Positions 15,668 to 23,299 of a stretch of 64,000 nt of DNA are shown one piece after another. Both the position numbers and the translations under genes were made by a program. The notes under the pieces were generated by a model. It searched no databases and had not been told where the DNA came from. It was given only the letters and a program-made list of their open reading frames with translations. Origin of the DNA: Flagellimonas onchidii (GTDB lineage Bacteria; Bacteroidota; Bacteroidia; Flavobacteriales; Flavobacteriaceae); assembly GCF_004804315.1 (NCBI RefSeq), contig NZ_SRXX01000005.1, positions 186,001 to 250,000 on the forward strand, in the 5' to 3' direction. Numbering within the stretch: position 1 is the stretch's first letter; each line of letters begins with the position of its first letter.

Positions 15668-16621
15668 ATGAAAGTAACCGACCACATAAAAAAAGCCAAA
15701 GGAGAAACACTTTTTAGCTTTGAGATTATACCACCTGTAAAAGGAAAGAGTATACAGGAACTCTATAACAATATAGATCCATTAATGGAGTTTAAACCTC
15801 CGTTTATAGATGTTACTACCTCTAGAGAGGAGTATGTCTATATTGACAGGGATGGACTTTTGGACAAAAAATTGACCAGAATGCGACCCGGTACTTTGGG
15901 TATCTGTGCGTCCATCACACATAAATATAATGTAGATACGGTTCCCCATGTGTTGTGTGGAGGTTTTACAAAAGAAGAGACCGAGTATTTGTTGGTAGAC
16001 TGTCATTACCTCGGAATTGACAATGTAATGGCCTTGCGTGGAGATGCCATGAAAGAGGAAAAGTATTTTGCCCCAACCAGCGGCGGACACCTATATGCCT
16101 CAGATTTGGTGAAGCAAATTAGCGATTTGAACAAAGGCAACTATCTACATGAGGTCATTGAAACTGACAATTGTGCCAATTTCTGCGTAGGTGTGGCCGG
16201 ATATCCAGAAAAACACATGGAAGCCCCTTCTTTGAAATCCGATTTAAAACGGTTGAAGCATAAAGTGGATCTGGGTGCTGATTATGTGGTAACCCAAATG
16301 TTTTTTAATAATAAAAAATACTTTGAGTTTGTAGATGAAGCTCGAAAAATGGGTATTAACGTGCCCATAATCCCGGGAATAAAACCCATTGCGGTTAAAA
16401 GACACCTACAATTGTTGCCTCAAGTTTTTCGAGTGGATATTCCTGAAGATTTGATTGAAGCCGTTGAGTCTTGTAAAAACAATAAGGAAGTCAGACAAGT
16501 AGGGGTGGAATGGTGTATTCAACAGTCCAAAGAACTTAAAGATGCAGGTGTGCCTGTGCTGCATTATTACTCGATGGGAAAATCAGATAATATCAAAGCG
16601 ATTGCCAAGGAAGTTTTTTAA
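15668..16621 (+). CDS. metF: Methylenetetrahydrofolate reductase
   Basis: This 317-residue TIM-barrel flavoprotein reduces 5,10-methylene-THF to 5-methyl-THF, the methyl donor for MetH. Family marks: FSFEIIPPVKG near the start, VMALRGDAMKEEKYF, CVGVAGYPEKHMEAPSL, KVDLGADYVVTQMFF and IIPGIKPI. Length and order match bacterial MetF. It closes the SAM-riboswitch operon and probably shares its control. The ATG at 15668 follows a heptad repeat immediately. Confidence 0.95.
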   Translation: MKVTDHIKKAKGETLFSFEIIPPVKGKSIQELYNNIDPLMEFKPPFIDVTTSREEYVYIDRDGLLDKKLTRMRPGTLGICASITHKYNVDTVPHVLCGGFTKEETEYLLVDCHYLGIDNVMALRGDAMKEEKYFAPTSGGHLYASDLVKQISDLNKGNYLHEVIETDNCANFCVGVAGYPEKHMEAPSLKSDLKRLKHKVDLGADYVVTQMFFNNKKYFEFVDEARKMGINVPIIPGIKPIAVKRHLQLLPQVFRVDIPEDLIEAVESCKNNKEVRQVGVEWCIQQSKELKDAGVPVLHYYSMGKSDNIKAIAKEVF

Positions 16622-16701
16622 GATACTTGATGGTAGGGTTTCAACCGAGGTTAGAAAAATATTGAATACCTAGCACCTTTCACCCTTCAGTCAAATATGT
16701 C

Positions 16702-16709
16702 TATTTTTG
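16702..16709 (+). promoter_or_regulatory. Promoter -7 element before the deacylase gene
   Basis: TATTTTTG matches TAnnTTTG exactly and lies six bases before the ATG at 16716, implying a very short leader. No clear -33 TTG is seen at the usual distance. Confidence 0.4.
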
Positions 16710-16715
16710 CGCCTC

Positions 16716-17816
16716 ATGAAGCGCCTACTTTATTTATGTGTGTTATTAAACAGCTTACATGGATTTTCCCAACAAAAAGAAATCCCTAAAAAGTACGTGT
16801 TGGATGCCAGTCAATTTTATGGCTCCATACTTTTACATAACACGGATATTTCCCATTTAATAGCCAATCACCCGGGAGGTTTTATTCTTGGATTTAATCG
16901 TAAAAGGTTCGGAAACGAAGAATGGGAATCATTGTATGGATACCCAGATACAGGTTTTTCGTTCATTTACCAGAACATGAACAACTCTACATTGGGTGAG
17001 AACTTTGGATTGTACGCTCATTACAATTTTTATTTTTTTAAACGGAATTTGCAGTTTCGAGTGGGGCAAGGGGTGGCCTATAACACAAACCCTTATGATA
17101 AGAACAACAACTTTAGGAACAATGCCTATGGTACCCATCTTTTGAGTTCTACCATGGTAATGCTCAATTATCATAAAGAAAATTTGTTTTCCGGACTGGG
17201 TTTGAAGGCAGGGCTTTCGTTGATTCACTATTCCAATGCTAATTTTAAGGCACCCAATACATCTACCAATACGATGGCGCTAAATGTAGGACTGACCTAT
17301 GATCTAGATGGTGGGAATACTTTCGAATTCATCGTTCCTGAGCCGATAGAAAAAATCACCGAACCGATTCGCTATAATCTGGCTTTCAGAACCGGGGTTA
17401 ATGAAAGTGATGTGATCAATTCGGGTCGATATGGATTTTGGATACTTTCGGCCTATGCGGATAAAAGATTGGGGAGAAAAAGTGCAATTCAGTTAGGGAC
17501 GGATGTGTTTTTTTCCAATTTTTTGAAGGAATTGATTCGATTTCAGTCCATCGGATTTCCTGAATTGGAAGTGGCATCAGATACCGATTTTAAACGTGTG
17601 GGGTTGTTTGCAGGTCATGAGTTGTTCATTAATAAAATGAGTATGGTGACCCAATTGGGCTACTATATCTACTATCCGTTTGACTTTGAGGGTCGGGTTT
17701 ATAATCGAATTGGGTTAAAACGTTATTTCGGAGATAAAATCTTTGGGGCCATTACCTTAAAATCGCATGGCGCTAAGGCAGAGACTGTTGAATTTGGAAT
17801 AGGAGTTCGGCTATGA
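16716..17816 (+). CDS. Acyloxyacyl hydrolase / PagL-like lipid A deacylase
   Basis: This protein has 366 residues with an N-terminal signal peptide (LLYLCVLLNSLHGFSQ), so it is exported, probably to the outer membrane. The PagL-type catalytic pair H171-x-S173 is visible in LSLIHYSNANF, and the rest alternates short beta strands as in an outer-membrane barrel. It would remove an acyl chain from lipid A. The start is ATG 16716; a TTG three codons earlier overlaps the promoter. It is longer than proteobacterial PagL (about 170), as is usual in Bacteroidota. It overlaps the next gene by four bases. Confidence 0.75.
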   Translation: MKRLLYLCVLLNSLHGFSQQKEIPKKYVLDASQFYGSILLHNTDISHLIANHPGGFILGFNRKRFGNEEWESLYGYPDTGFSFIYQNMNNSTLGENFGLYAHYNFYFFKRNLQFRVGQGVAYNTNPYDKNNNFRNNAYGTHLLSSTMVMLNYHKENLFSGLGLKAGLSLIHYSNANFKAPNTSTNTMALNVGLTYDLDGGNTFEFIVPEPIEKITEPIRYNLAFRTGVNESDVINSGRYGFWILSAYADKRLGRKSAIQLGTDVFFSNFLKELIRFQSIGFPELEVASDTDFKRVGLFAGHELFINKMSMVTQLGYYIYYPFDFEGRVYNRIGLKRYFGDKIFGAITLKSHGAKAETVEFGIGVRL

Positions 17817-18565
17817 AAAAAGCGATAATTACATATTTAGTTGTGATTTTAGCAGCCTGTAATGGTGAAAATACTCCAGATTGTTTCCAAAATGCCGGTG
17901 ACTTGACTCGAAGGACCATTGAAGTTTCGGAGTTTGGGACAATCACGGTATTCGAGAATATCAATTTGATTCTAAAACAAGGCGATGAACAGCAAGTCGA
18001 AGTTGAGACAGGAGAGTTTTTGCAAAATGAAGTAACGGCTAGGGTAGAGGACAATCGTCTTATTTTAAGAAATGAAAACGGTTGTAATTTTATCCGGGAT
18101 TATGGTTTGACCACAGTTTATGTTACTTCACCAAACATTACTGAAATTCGAAGCAGCACTGGATTATTGATTTCCAGTGATGGAGTTTTGGATTACCCAA
18201 ACTTGAACCTGATTTCAGAAAGTTTCGTCAATCCAGAAACTGAAACCACGGACGGTTCTTTTGATTTAAACCTTAACGCAGAAAATATTCGAATCACAGT
18301 AAATGGAATTGCTTTTTTCAAACTTAGGGGCACGACAACAAATCTGAATGTTAATGTGGCTGCAGGGGACTCTCGAATAGAAACGGAAAATCTAGTGTCT
18401 CAAAATGTGAGTATAAATCATCGGGGGTCCAACGACATCATAGTAAATCCCCAACTGAGAATTTCTGGGGTGATACGGGGAACGGGAGATGTCATCAGTA
18501 TCAACCGTCCACCAGAAGTTGAAGTAGACGAGCTTTTTAATGGACGGCTGATATTTAGGGATTGA
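17813..18565 (+). CDS. Lipoprotein with head GIN (DUF2807) domain
   Basis: This protein has 250 residues with a lipobox (VILAAC, Cys16). The mature part is a right-handed repeat of short strands with the DUF2807 opening SEFGTITVFENINLILKQGDEQQVEVE and later NVNVAAGDSRIETENL, a fold predicted as a parallel beta solenoid. Such proteins are exported in Bacteroidota; the function is unknown. It is translationally coupled to the PagL-like gene by an ATGA overlap, so a role at the outer membrane is plausible. A second DUF2807 protein lies at 34346. Confidence 0.82.
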   Translation: MKKAIITYLVVILAACNGENTPDCFQNAGDLTRRTIEVSEFGTITVFENINLILKQGDEQQVEVETGEFLQNEVTARVEDNRLILRNENGCNFIRDYGLTTVYVTSPNITEIRSSTGLLISSDGVLDYPNLNLISESFVNPETETTDGSFDLNLNAENIRITVNGIAFFKLRGTTTNLNVNVAAGDSRIETENLVSQNVSINHRGSNDIIVNPQLRISGVIRGTGDVISINRPPEVEVDELFNGRLIFRD

Positions 18566-18566
18566 T

Positions 18567-19436
18567 TTACTGAATGGGAATGTAAATCTCAGTCTTCAAC
18601 TTGTCCTCTGCTGTTTTTTCCGGATTGTTCAAATATTTTTCCCTTACAGGCTCATCACGAAGTTCGTGGTCACTTTCCATCAACCAAGTATTAAAAATGT
18701 AATCATAGACGGCTCCAAGATTGGAATAACTGCCTTGGTAATGGAAAATCGCAAATTTACCACCTTTCAATACTTTTGTTCCCACATTTCCTGAAGGTTT
18801 GGCTTCCTTGTGAACGACCAAGCAAGCATCATAACGAATTTGGTTTTCTTCAGTAACGTTGGGGTCATCAAAAGCTTGCCCAAGATGTTCTATTCCCGCA
18901 GTAAAGAGCTTTTGCTCCTTGACAACTTGCCATAAGGTGGTCCAAGCTGCAGGATAATCCAATTTTTCATAGGCTCCTTTAAGGGTTAAGTAAATGCAAT
19001 CTTTGTCTTCTAAGGTGTTGATTTTCGGTTTTTTAATGTTCAATGTTGTTTCCATTCGTACTGTTGTTTTAAAATTGATTTTTTTATTTTTCCTATAATT
19101 TGATGGAGTGGTTCCAAAATGTTGTCGAAATGCCTTGGTTAGGGATGATGGGGTTTCGTAACCCACATGATAACTGATTTCTTCAATAGACAATTCGCTA
19201 TATCGAATCATTTTGGCAGCGGTTTCCAATCGAATTCTTGAGATATACGCTCCAATGGGTTCACCCAATAGGGCCCTGGTAATGCGATGAAAATGATATG
19301 GAGAAAAATGGGAAAGCTCTGCTAAGGTCTTTATCTCGATTTTTTCATCCAGATGGTTGTGGACATATTCCACGACCTTGTTCAATTTTTGCTGATAGAT
19401 TTCCCTATTGCTTTTGGTTTTAGCCACCTCATTCAT
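18567..19436 (-). CDS. AraC-family regulator with GyrI-like effector domain
   Basis: This protein has 289 residues. An N-terminal AraC/XylS double helix-turn-helix (KVVEYVHNHLDEKIEIKTLAELSHFSPYHFHRI; ISYHVGYETPSSLTKAFRQHFGTTPSNYRK) precedes a C-terminal GyrI/Rob-like small-molecule domain (MRYDACLVV-like stretch, GGKFAIFHYQGSYSNL). I take the ATG at 19436 (MNEVAKTKSNREIYQQ): an exact promoter -7 box lies just upstream, inside a longer possible frame from 19511. It is divergent from the serine hydrolase gene and may control it. The ligand is unknown. Confidence 0.87.
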   Translation of the reverse strand: MNEVAKTKSNREIYQQKLNKVVEYVHNHLDEKIEIKTLAELSHFSPYHFHRITRALLGEPIGAYISRIRLETAAKMIRYSELSIEEISYHVGYETPSSLTKAFRQHFGTTPSNYRKNKKINFKTTVRMETTLNIKKPKINTLEDKDCIYLTLKGAYEKLDYPAAWTTLWQVVKEQKLFTAGIEHLGQAFDDPNVTEENQIRYDACLVVHKEAKPSGNVGTKVLKGGKFAIFHYQGSYSNLGAVYDYIFNTWLMESDHELRDEPVREKYLNNPEKTAEDKLKTEIYIPIQ

Positions 19437-19446
19437 ATTTATGTCA

Positions 19447-19454
19447 CAAATGTA
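19447..19454 (-). promoter_or_regulatory. Promoter -7 element of the AraC-type gene
   Basis: On the minus strand TACATTTG fits TAnnTTTG exactly, with its last base 11 bases from the ATG at 19436. Its position inside the longer possible reading frame supports the shorter protein. Confidence 0.45.
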
Positions 19455-19517
19455 TGGGGAAATGGCCCTGTGAACTTTTCCAATCTTGCGGACTTTCTGA
19501 ATGATAGGCAATAAGAA

Positions 19518-20636
19518 GTGAAAATCTTGGATTTCTCAGTACTTTCGAAAAAAAGGAGACCTAGCTTGAAATCAATATATGCCTATTTAAAAAATCTATT
19601 TACTCAGGAAGGAATCAAATCATTGAAGGGATTGCAAGGAATCGTTAAAGCGGATGCGATGCTTTATAATTTGACTACAGAAAGGAAAGTTCCTGGAATG
19701 GCTGTGACCGTCTTAAAAGGGGGTAGGGTTGCTCTTGAGAAGGGATATGGCTATGCCAATCTTGAAAAAAGGATTCCGGTAGATCCTCAAAACACCATAT
19801 TTCGAATTGCTAGCATTTCAAAATGTATTACAGGAATTACTTTGGCTAAAATGATAGAGGAGGGGTTGGTAGATTTAGATGCCTCATTCTACGATTATGT
19901 ACCCTACTACCCTAAAAAAGAATATGATTTTACACTTCGGCAGCTGGCCGGACACACCGCTGGGATTCGAGGATATAAGGGCAAGGAATTTGCGTTAAAT
20001 CATTCCTTCTCCATAAAGGACAGCGTTGATGTTTTTAAAAATGACCACTTAGTTTTTGAACCCGGAAAGGGTTATCTGTACAACAGCTTTGACTTTGTGC
20101 TTCTCTCGTTGGCCATGCAAGAAGCTGCCCGAGTCCCTTTTGAAGATTATGTTGGAGAAAAGATTTTAGACCCTTTGGACATGCATGATACTCTTCCGCC
20201 AGGTAAAGATGAGGATGTGATAATTGGAATCGATGGTCTAGCTGAGTTTTATTCAAAAAGAGCCACAGGCTTCAAAAAAGCAGTGTCCGTCAATAATCAT
20301 TACAAAATGGCAGGAGGAGGCTATTTATCCACAAGTAACGATATCGCCAAATTGGGAAGTGAAATATTAAATCCGAAGATAGTAGAACCCAAAATTCTTA
20401 ATGAGGTTCTAACCTCCCAAACTGTTGGTGGGAACCCAACTTATTATGGTTTGGGCTTTCAGGTAAGTCAAGATACGATGGGTAGGAGTTTTGTGGGGCA
20501 TGTGGGCAATAGTGTGGGAGCATATTCCAATTTTTTTGTGTACCCGAATGAACAATTGGTGATTTCCATTTTAATGAATTGTACAGACCCTAAGCTGCAA
20601 AATGAACTTGATTCGATAAATATTTTATTTAATTAG
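19518..20636 (+). CDS. Serine hydrolase, beta-lactamase class C / LACTB-like
   Basis: This protein has 372 residues. The active-site SxxK is in FRIASISKCITG (about 96-104), the tyrosine motif is YLYNSFDFVLL (YNS in place of YxN, as in LACTB-like members), and the third motif is GHVGNSVGAYS (HxG). These proteins hydrolyse amide or ester bonds; substrates range from peptides to beta-lactams and cannot be read here. The start GTG 19518 has no signal peptide after it, so a cytoplasmic location or a different start is possible. It is transcribed away from the AraC gene, 81 bases apart. Confidence 0.85.
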   Translation: MKILDFSVLSKKRRPSLKSIYAYLKNLFTQEGIKSLKGLQGIVKADAMLYNLTTERKVPGMAVTVLKGGRVALEKGYGYANLEKRIPVDPQNTIFRIASISKCITGITLAKMIEEGLVDLDASFYDYVPYYPKKEYDFTLRQLAGHTAGIRGYKGKEFALNHSFSIKDSVDVFKNDHLVFEPGKGYLYNSFDFVLLSLAMQEAARVPFEDYVGEKILDPLDMHDTLPPGKDEDVIIGIDGLAEFYSKRATGFKKAVSVNNHYKMAGGGYLSTSNDIAKLGSEILNPKIVEPKILNEVLTSQTVGGNPTYYGLGFQVSQDTMGRSFVGHVGNSVGAYSNFFVYPNEQLVISILMNCTDPKLQNELDSINILFN

Positions 20637-20645
20637 GAATCCTTA
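20633..20645 (+). promoter_or_regulatory. TTAGGA palindrome, site 1 (thioredoxin-like gene)
   Basis: TTAGGAATCCTTA is a 6-1-6 palindrome with one mismatch. It ends two bases before an exact -7 box. It shares TTAGGAATCCT with site 2 and the string ATTTAATTAGGA with the site before the MarR gene. Confidence 0.5.
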
Positions 20646-20646
20646 C

Positions 20647-20654
20647 TATATTTG
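20647..20654 (+). promoter_or_regulatory. Promoter -7 element of the thioredoxin-like gene
   Basis: TATATTTG fits TAnnTTTG exactly. No TTG lies 17-23 bp upstream; that place is taken by AT-rich sequence and the TTAGGA palindrome. The start codon is at 20691. Confidence 0.5.
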
Positions 20655-20690
20655 CAGAGCAATAATGCAAAAACCTAAAAAATAGAAGAA

Positions 20691-20924
20691 ATGAGTAAAT
20701 CAGTTTTTTATCATGCAGGCTGTCCTGTATGCGTGAGTGCAGAACAAGATTTAGTTAGCCTTATCGGTTCTGAGAATGTGTCAATAGTTCATATTGGCGA
20801 AAACAAAGAAAAAGTGAACGAAGCAGAGCGCTTTGGTGTGAAATCAGTCCCCGCTTTGGTAACTCCCAACGGTAATGTGCTACATATTAATTATGGAGCA
20901 TCAATCGAAGATTTAAAGGGGTGA
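20691..20924 (+). CDS. Thioredoxin/glutaredoxin-like small redox protein
   Basis: This protein has 77 residues. It opens with a beta strand and the redox motif HAGCPVC (CxxC, C11 and C14), and later has the cis-proline loop FGVKSVPALVTPNG, so a compact thioredoxin fold is clear despite the short length. It is expected to be cytoplasmic because no signal is present. It stands alone behind its own promoter and TTAGGA palindrome, and the next gene has the same palindrome, so they are likely co-regulated. The partner protein is unknown. Confidence 0.8.
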   Translation: MSKSVFYHAGCPVCVSAEQDLVSLIGSENVSIVHIGENKEKVNEAERFGVKSVPALVTPNGNVLHINYGASIEDLKG

Positions 20925-20944
20925 TATTTTTTTAATTATAATAG

Positions 20945-20957
20945 TTAGGAATCCTAA
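20945..20957 (+). promoter_or_regulatory. TTAGGA palindrome, site 2 (lipoprotein-DUF2024 transcript)
   Basis: TTAGGAATCCTAA is a perfect 6-1-6 palindrome. A weak -7 box AAAATTTG (20960-20967, one mismatch to TAnnTTTG) follows two bases later, and the ATG is at 20972. The geometry is nearly the same as at site 1. Confidence 0.5.
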
Positions 20958-20971
20958 TAAAAATTTGAAAT

Positions 20972-21694
20972 ATGAAAAGTAAAAATGTATTTATGTTGGG
21001 CTTATTGCTCAGTGGAGGTCTATTAACCTCCTGCGCCCAAAAAAGTCAATATAACAATGACGACTTTCAAATTAAATCGGTCCAAGTAACTAACAAGGCC
21101 GATTTAGGAATCATGGTTTGGGAGATTGCGGTCAATGGTGAGGCGGGTAGCACGGTTCCGGTTCCAGCCGGACAATTGGATGGTGCACCTGTTTTGGGTT
21201 ATGTTTTTCCAACAAGTTTACCACCTACAGATGTTGGTTTCAGTGCAACAGAAGGTATTTTGGCATTGGCCCTGACCTCACATCCTGATTTTGATGATAC
21301 TCCGCTATGGGATGAGAATAATGATTCAGTTTTTGATAATGATGGTGTAGAATGGCATCCCCATTGGGTAGTACTTGCACAGGATAACCGCGTTGCAGGT
21401 GGACTTTCAGTAAAGCAGTTCAAAAAAGCGGACAAAACAGTGGTATTGCCGCCGACCAATCCCGGTATGCCAATGTATATGGATTCTCCCGGATATCCAG
21501 TAACTACCCAAAGCAATAGCATAAAAGTTGTTGTGCCTCATTACAGAATGAACAACAAAACCGATTTCAGTTATGATGGTGTAGCAGCTTTTATGAAAGT
21601 CAACACCAGTGTCGAAGATTTGCCGATGCTGGGAGTATATGAAGTTTTTAGCGTCGCAAGTGGAGACTTGTCTTTACCTTATACTGTAAAATAA
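20972..21694 (+). CDS. Exported lipoprotein of unknown function
   Basis: This protein has 240 residues with a signal peptide ending in LLTSC (Cys21). The mature chain is Asp-, Pro- and Trp-containing with no domain I can name; EWHPHWVVL and PGYPV are striking. An acidic stretch DENNDSVFDNDG could bind a cation such as calcium. Its stop overlaps the start of the DUF2024 gene by one base (TAATG), so the two are co-translated. Shared TTAGGA palindromes tie it to the thioredoxin-like and MarR genes. Confidence 0.75.
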   Translation: MKSKNVFMLGLLLSGGLLTSCAQKSQYNNDDFQIKSVQVTNKADLGIMVWEIAVNGEAGSTVPVPAGQLDGAPVLGYVFPTSLPPTDVGFSATEGILALALTSHPDFDDTPLWDENNDSVFDNDGVEWHPHWVVLAQDNRVAGGLSVKQFKKADKTVVLPPTNPGMPMYMDSPGYPVTTQSNSIKVVVPHYRMNNKTDFSYDGVAAFMKVNTSVEDLPMLGVYEVFSVASGDLSLPYTVK

Positions 21695-21957
21695 TGGAAG
21701 TTTCAGTTTGGGATACCTATGTGCCAAGAGAAGATGGAAAAGTGATGCATTTTGACATTTTGGTGCCTTCAACCACAACGAATACTGATGTTATCTTTGG
21801 ATATGGGACGGAGTATTTAAAGTCCAAATCTTTTGGAACCGGAAAATTATCCGCTAAAGAGTGTCGATTTTGCCATATGCAATCAGCACCTGCTCATGTG
21901 GTTGAAAGCATTGAAGCAGAAGGCTATTATATTATAGAAATGGAAAATTGTTCCTAA
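21694..21957 (+). CDS. DUF2024 family protein
   Basis: This 87-residue protein opens with VSVWDTYVPREDGKVMHFDILVP and ends with KECRFCHMQSAPAHVVESIE, both characteristic of DUF2024. The CxxCH motif (CRFCH) resembles a heme-attachment site, but there is no signal peptide, so metal or redox binding in the cytoplasm is more likely. The function of the family is not established. It is coupled to the upstream lipoprotein gene by one-base overlap. Its last codons contain half of the palindrome that lies in the MarR promoter. Confidence 0.85.
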   Translation: MEVSVWDTYVPREDGKVMHFDILVPSTTTNTDVIFGYGTEYLKSKSFGTGKLSAKECRFCHMQSAPAHVVESIEAEGYYIIEMENCS

Positions 21958-21980
21958 TTTAATTAGGATAACTAACTTTG
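21948..21980 (+). promoter_or_regulatory. Promoter of the MarR-Crp operon with embedded palindrome (TTAGGA site 3)
   Basis: TTG (21948-21950), 22 bp, then TAACTTTG (21973-21980) make a full Bacteroidota promoter. The 17-bp palindrome TCCTAATTTAATTAGGA (21952-21968) fits inside the spacer, using the same TTAGGA half-sites as sites 1 and 2 but in diverging order. TTAGGATAACTAA (21963-21975) reaches the -7 box. This is a good place for autorepression. An inverted repeat TGCCTG...CAGGCA (21979-22003) follows. Confidence 0.6.
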
Positions 21981-22012
21981 CCTGTCGAGATTATCGGCAG
22001 GCATTGTTCATT

Positions 22013-22621
22013 ATGGATAAAAGAAGCATTTTTGACCCAGAACAGCAGCAAATTGACCTCTCTAGCAAAATAATTGCTGGCCTGGAGCGCATTTCACAAG
22101 CCTTCAAGGCGCTTCTATGGGAAAAAGCCAAGCAATTGGGATTAAGCCCGATTCAGATTCAAATCTTGATTTTTGTGGCCTATCATAAAAGCGAGTTCAA
22201 TAATGTAAGTTTTTTGGCTCAGGAATTTAATGTGACCAAACCAACTATCAGCGATGCCATACGCGTTTTGGTCAAAAAAGAATTGGTGGTCAAAGACCAT
22301 TCGTCAGCAGATAATCGGAGCTATTCCATTCTTCTTTCCGCAGCGGGAAAAAAAATTGTTGCAGAAACGGAACATTTTGCCAACCCGCTGGCCGAACAAT
22401 TGGAATTGGTTGATGCTGAGGAAAAAGAAAACCTGTTCAAGACCCTGAGTAAATTGATTTATCAATTGAATCAAATCGGCGTGTTGACCGTACAACGCAC
22501 CTGTTTTGCATGTAAGTTCTATCGAAAAACAGGCGATGATCATTACTGTAACCTACTGGAAAAACAATTGAAACATTCTGACATCCGATTGGATTGCTTG
22601 GAATTTGAAGAAAAACTATGA
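22013..22621 (+). CDS. MarR-family regulator with C-terminal four-cysteine cluster
   Basis: This protein has 202 residues, starting at ATG 22013; an upstream TTG at 22004 is less likely. The MarR winged helix is clear: LGLSPIQIQILIFV, VSFLAQEFNVTKPTISDAIRVLVKKELV, DNRSYSILLSAAGK. After the dimerisation helices comes an extra tail with C164-x2-C167-x11-C179-x15-C195, a spacing suited to zinc or an iron-sulfur cluster, which ordinary MarR proteins lack. It overlaps the Crp/Fnr gene by four bases. The TTAGGA palindromes at its own promoter and two neighbours are candidate binding sites. The signal is unknown. Confidence 0.88.
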   Translation: MDKRSIFDPEQQQIDLSSKIIAGLERISQAFKALLWEKAKQLGLSPIQIQILIFVAYHKSEFNNVSFLAQEFNVTKPTISDAIRVLVKKELVVKDHSSADNRSYSILLSAAGKKIVAETEHFANPLAEQLELVDAEEKENLFKTLSKLIYQLNQIGVLTVQRTCFACKFYRKTGDDHYCNLLEKQLKHSDIRLDCLEFEEKL

Positions 22622-23214
22622 TTCCGGAAGAGCTTTTGAAACAGTACGGAGCTACTCAGATACTTCTTCAAAAAAAGGAAGTGCTTTTTAATGTAGACAC
22701 CCAAGCTCGTTATTATTTTCAAGTAGGTTCGGGTAAAATCAAAATGAACAACTTCAATGAAGATGGGAAGGAGTTCATTCAGGGAATATTCATGACCGGC
22801 TCAAGCTTTGGAGAACCTCCTTTGTTTGCCGAATTGAAATATCCTGCCCAAGCAGAAGCTGTGGAAGACAGCTCGGTTTGGAGACTGGAAAAAGAAAGCT
22901 TCTTCAAATTACTCCGTGAAAATCCGGAAACACATTTGGAATTGACTAAGGTACTTGCGGGTCGATTGCACTATAAAGCCACCATGGTTGCTGAGATTTC
23001 CACAGAAAGCCCAGAGCATCGATTGCTCAAGTTGATTGATTATTTCAAAATACATATCCATAAAATTCCAAAGGAAGAACCCTATTTGGTGGAATTGTCC
23101 CGTCAACAAATGGCGGACCTTACCGGTTTAAGGGTAGAAACCGTGATCAGGGCCATCAAGTCGTTGGAGAAAAAGAACATGGTTCAACTCAAATCTCACA
23201 AGATTCTTCGGTAA
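22618..23214 (+). CDS. Crp/Fnr-family transcriptional regulator
   Basis: This protein has 198 residues. The cyclic-nucleotide-binding-like beta roll occupies about 20-115 (GSSFGEPPLFAELKYPAQAEAVEDS), followed by the dimer helix and a C-terminal HTH with VELSRQQMADLTGLRVETVIRAIKSLEKK. No N-terminal Fnr-type cysteine cluster is present, so a direct oxygen-sensing cluster is unlikely; a bound small molecule or heme cannot be told from sequence. It is co-translated with the MarR gene. A TTATGA-N6-TCATAA palindrome just downstream, before the globin operon, has the spacing of Crp-type sites. Confidence 0.92.
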   Translation: MIPEELLKQYGATQILLQKKEVLFNVDTQARYYFQVGSGKIKMNNFNEDGKEFIQGIFMTGSSFGEPPLFAELKYPAQAEAVEDSSVWRLEKESFFKLLRENPETHLELTKVLAGRLHYKATMVAEISTESPEHRLLKLIDYFKIHIHKIPKEEPYLVELSRQQMADLTGLRVETVIRAIKSLEKKNMVQLKSHKILR

Positions 23215-23236
23215 AACTTTGAGCAAAAGGCTTGTT

Positions 23237-23254
23237 TTATGATTTCGGTCATAA
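23237..23254 (+). promoter_or_regulatory. Crp-type palindrome TTATGA-N6-TCATAA
   Basis: TTATGA (23237-23242) and TCATAA (23249-23254) are perfect inverted halves separated by six bases, the spacing of Crp-family sites. Its centre (23245.5) is about 41-43 bp before the transcription start predicted from the -7 box at 23276, the class II activator position. The Crp/Fnr gene ends 22 bases upstream of it. Confidence 0.6.
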
Positions 23255-23275
23255 ACAACAGCCTTGCAGCAGCTC

Positions 23276-23283
23276 TAATTTTG
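23276..23283 (+). promoter_or_regulatory. Promoter -7 element of the membrane protein-globin operon
   Basis: TAATTTTG matches TAnnTTTG exactly. No -33 TTG exists at 17-23 bp, consistent with dependence on an activator bound at the palindrome upstream. Confidence 0.5.
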
Positions 23284-23299
23284 TTTCATAATATGACAA

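Noticed and set aside
21694..21957. DUF2024 protein as a cytochrome c because of CRFCH
   Set aside because: There is no signal peptide or membrane anchor, and the motif belongs to the conserved DUF2024 ending.
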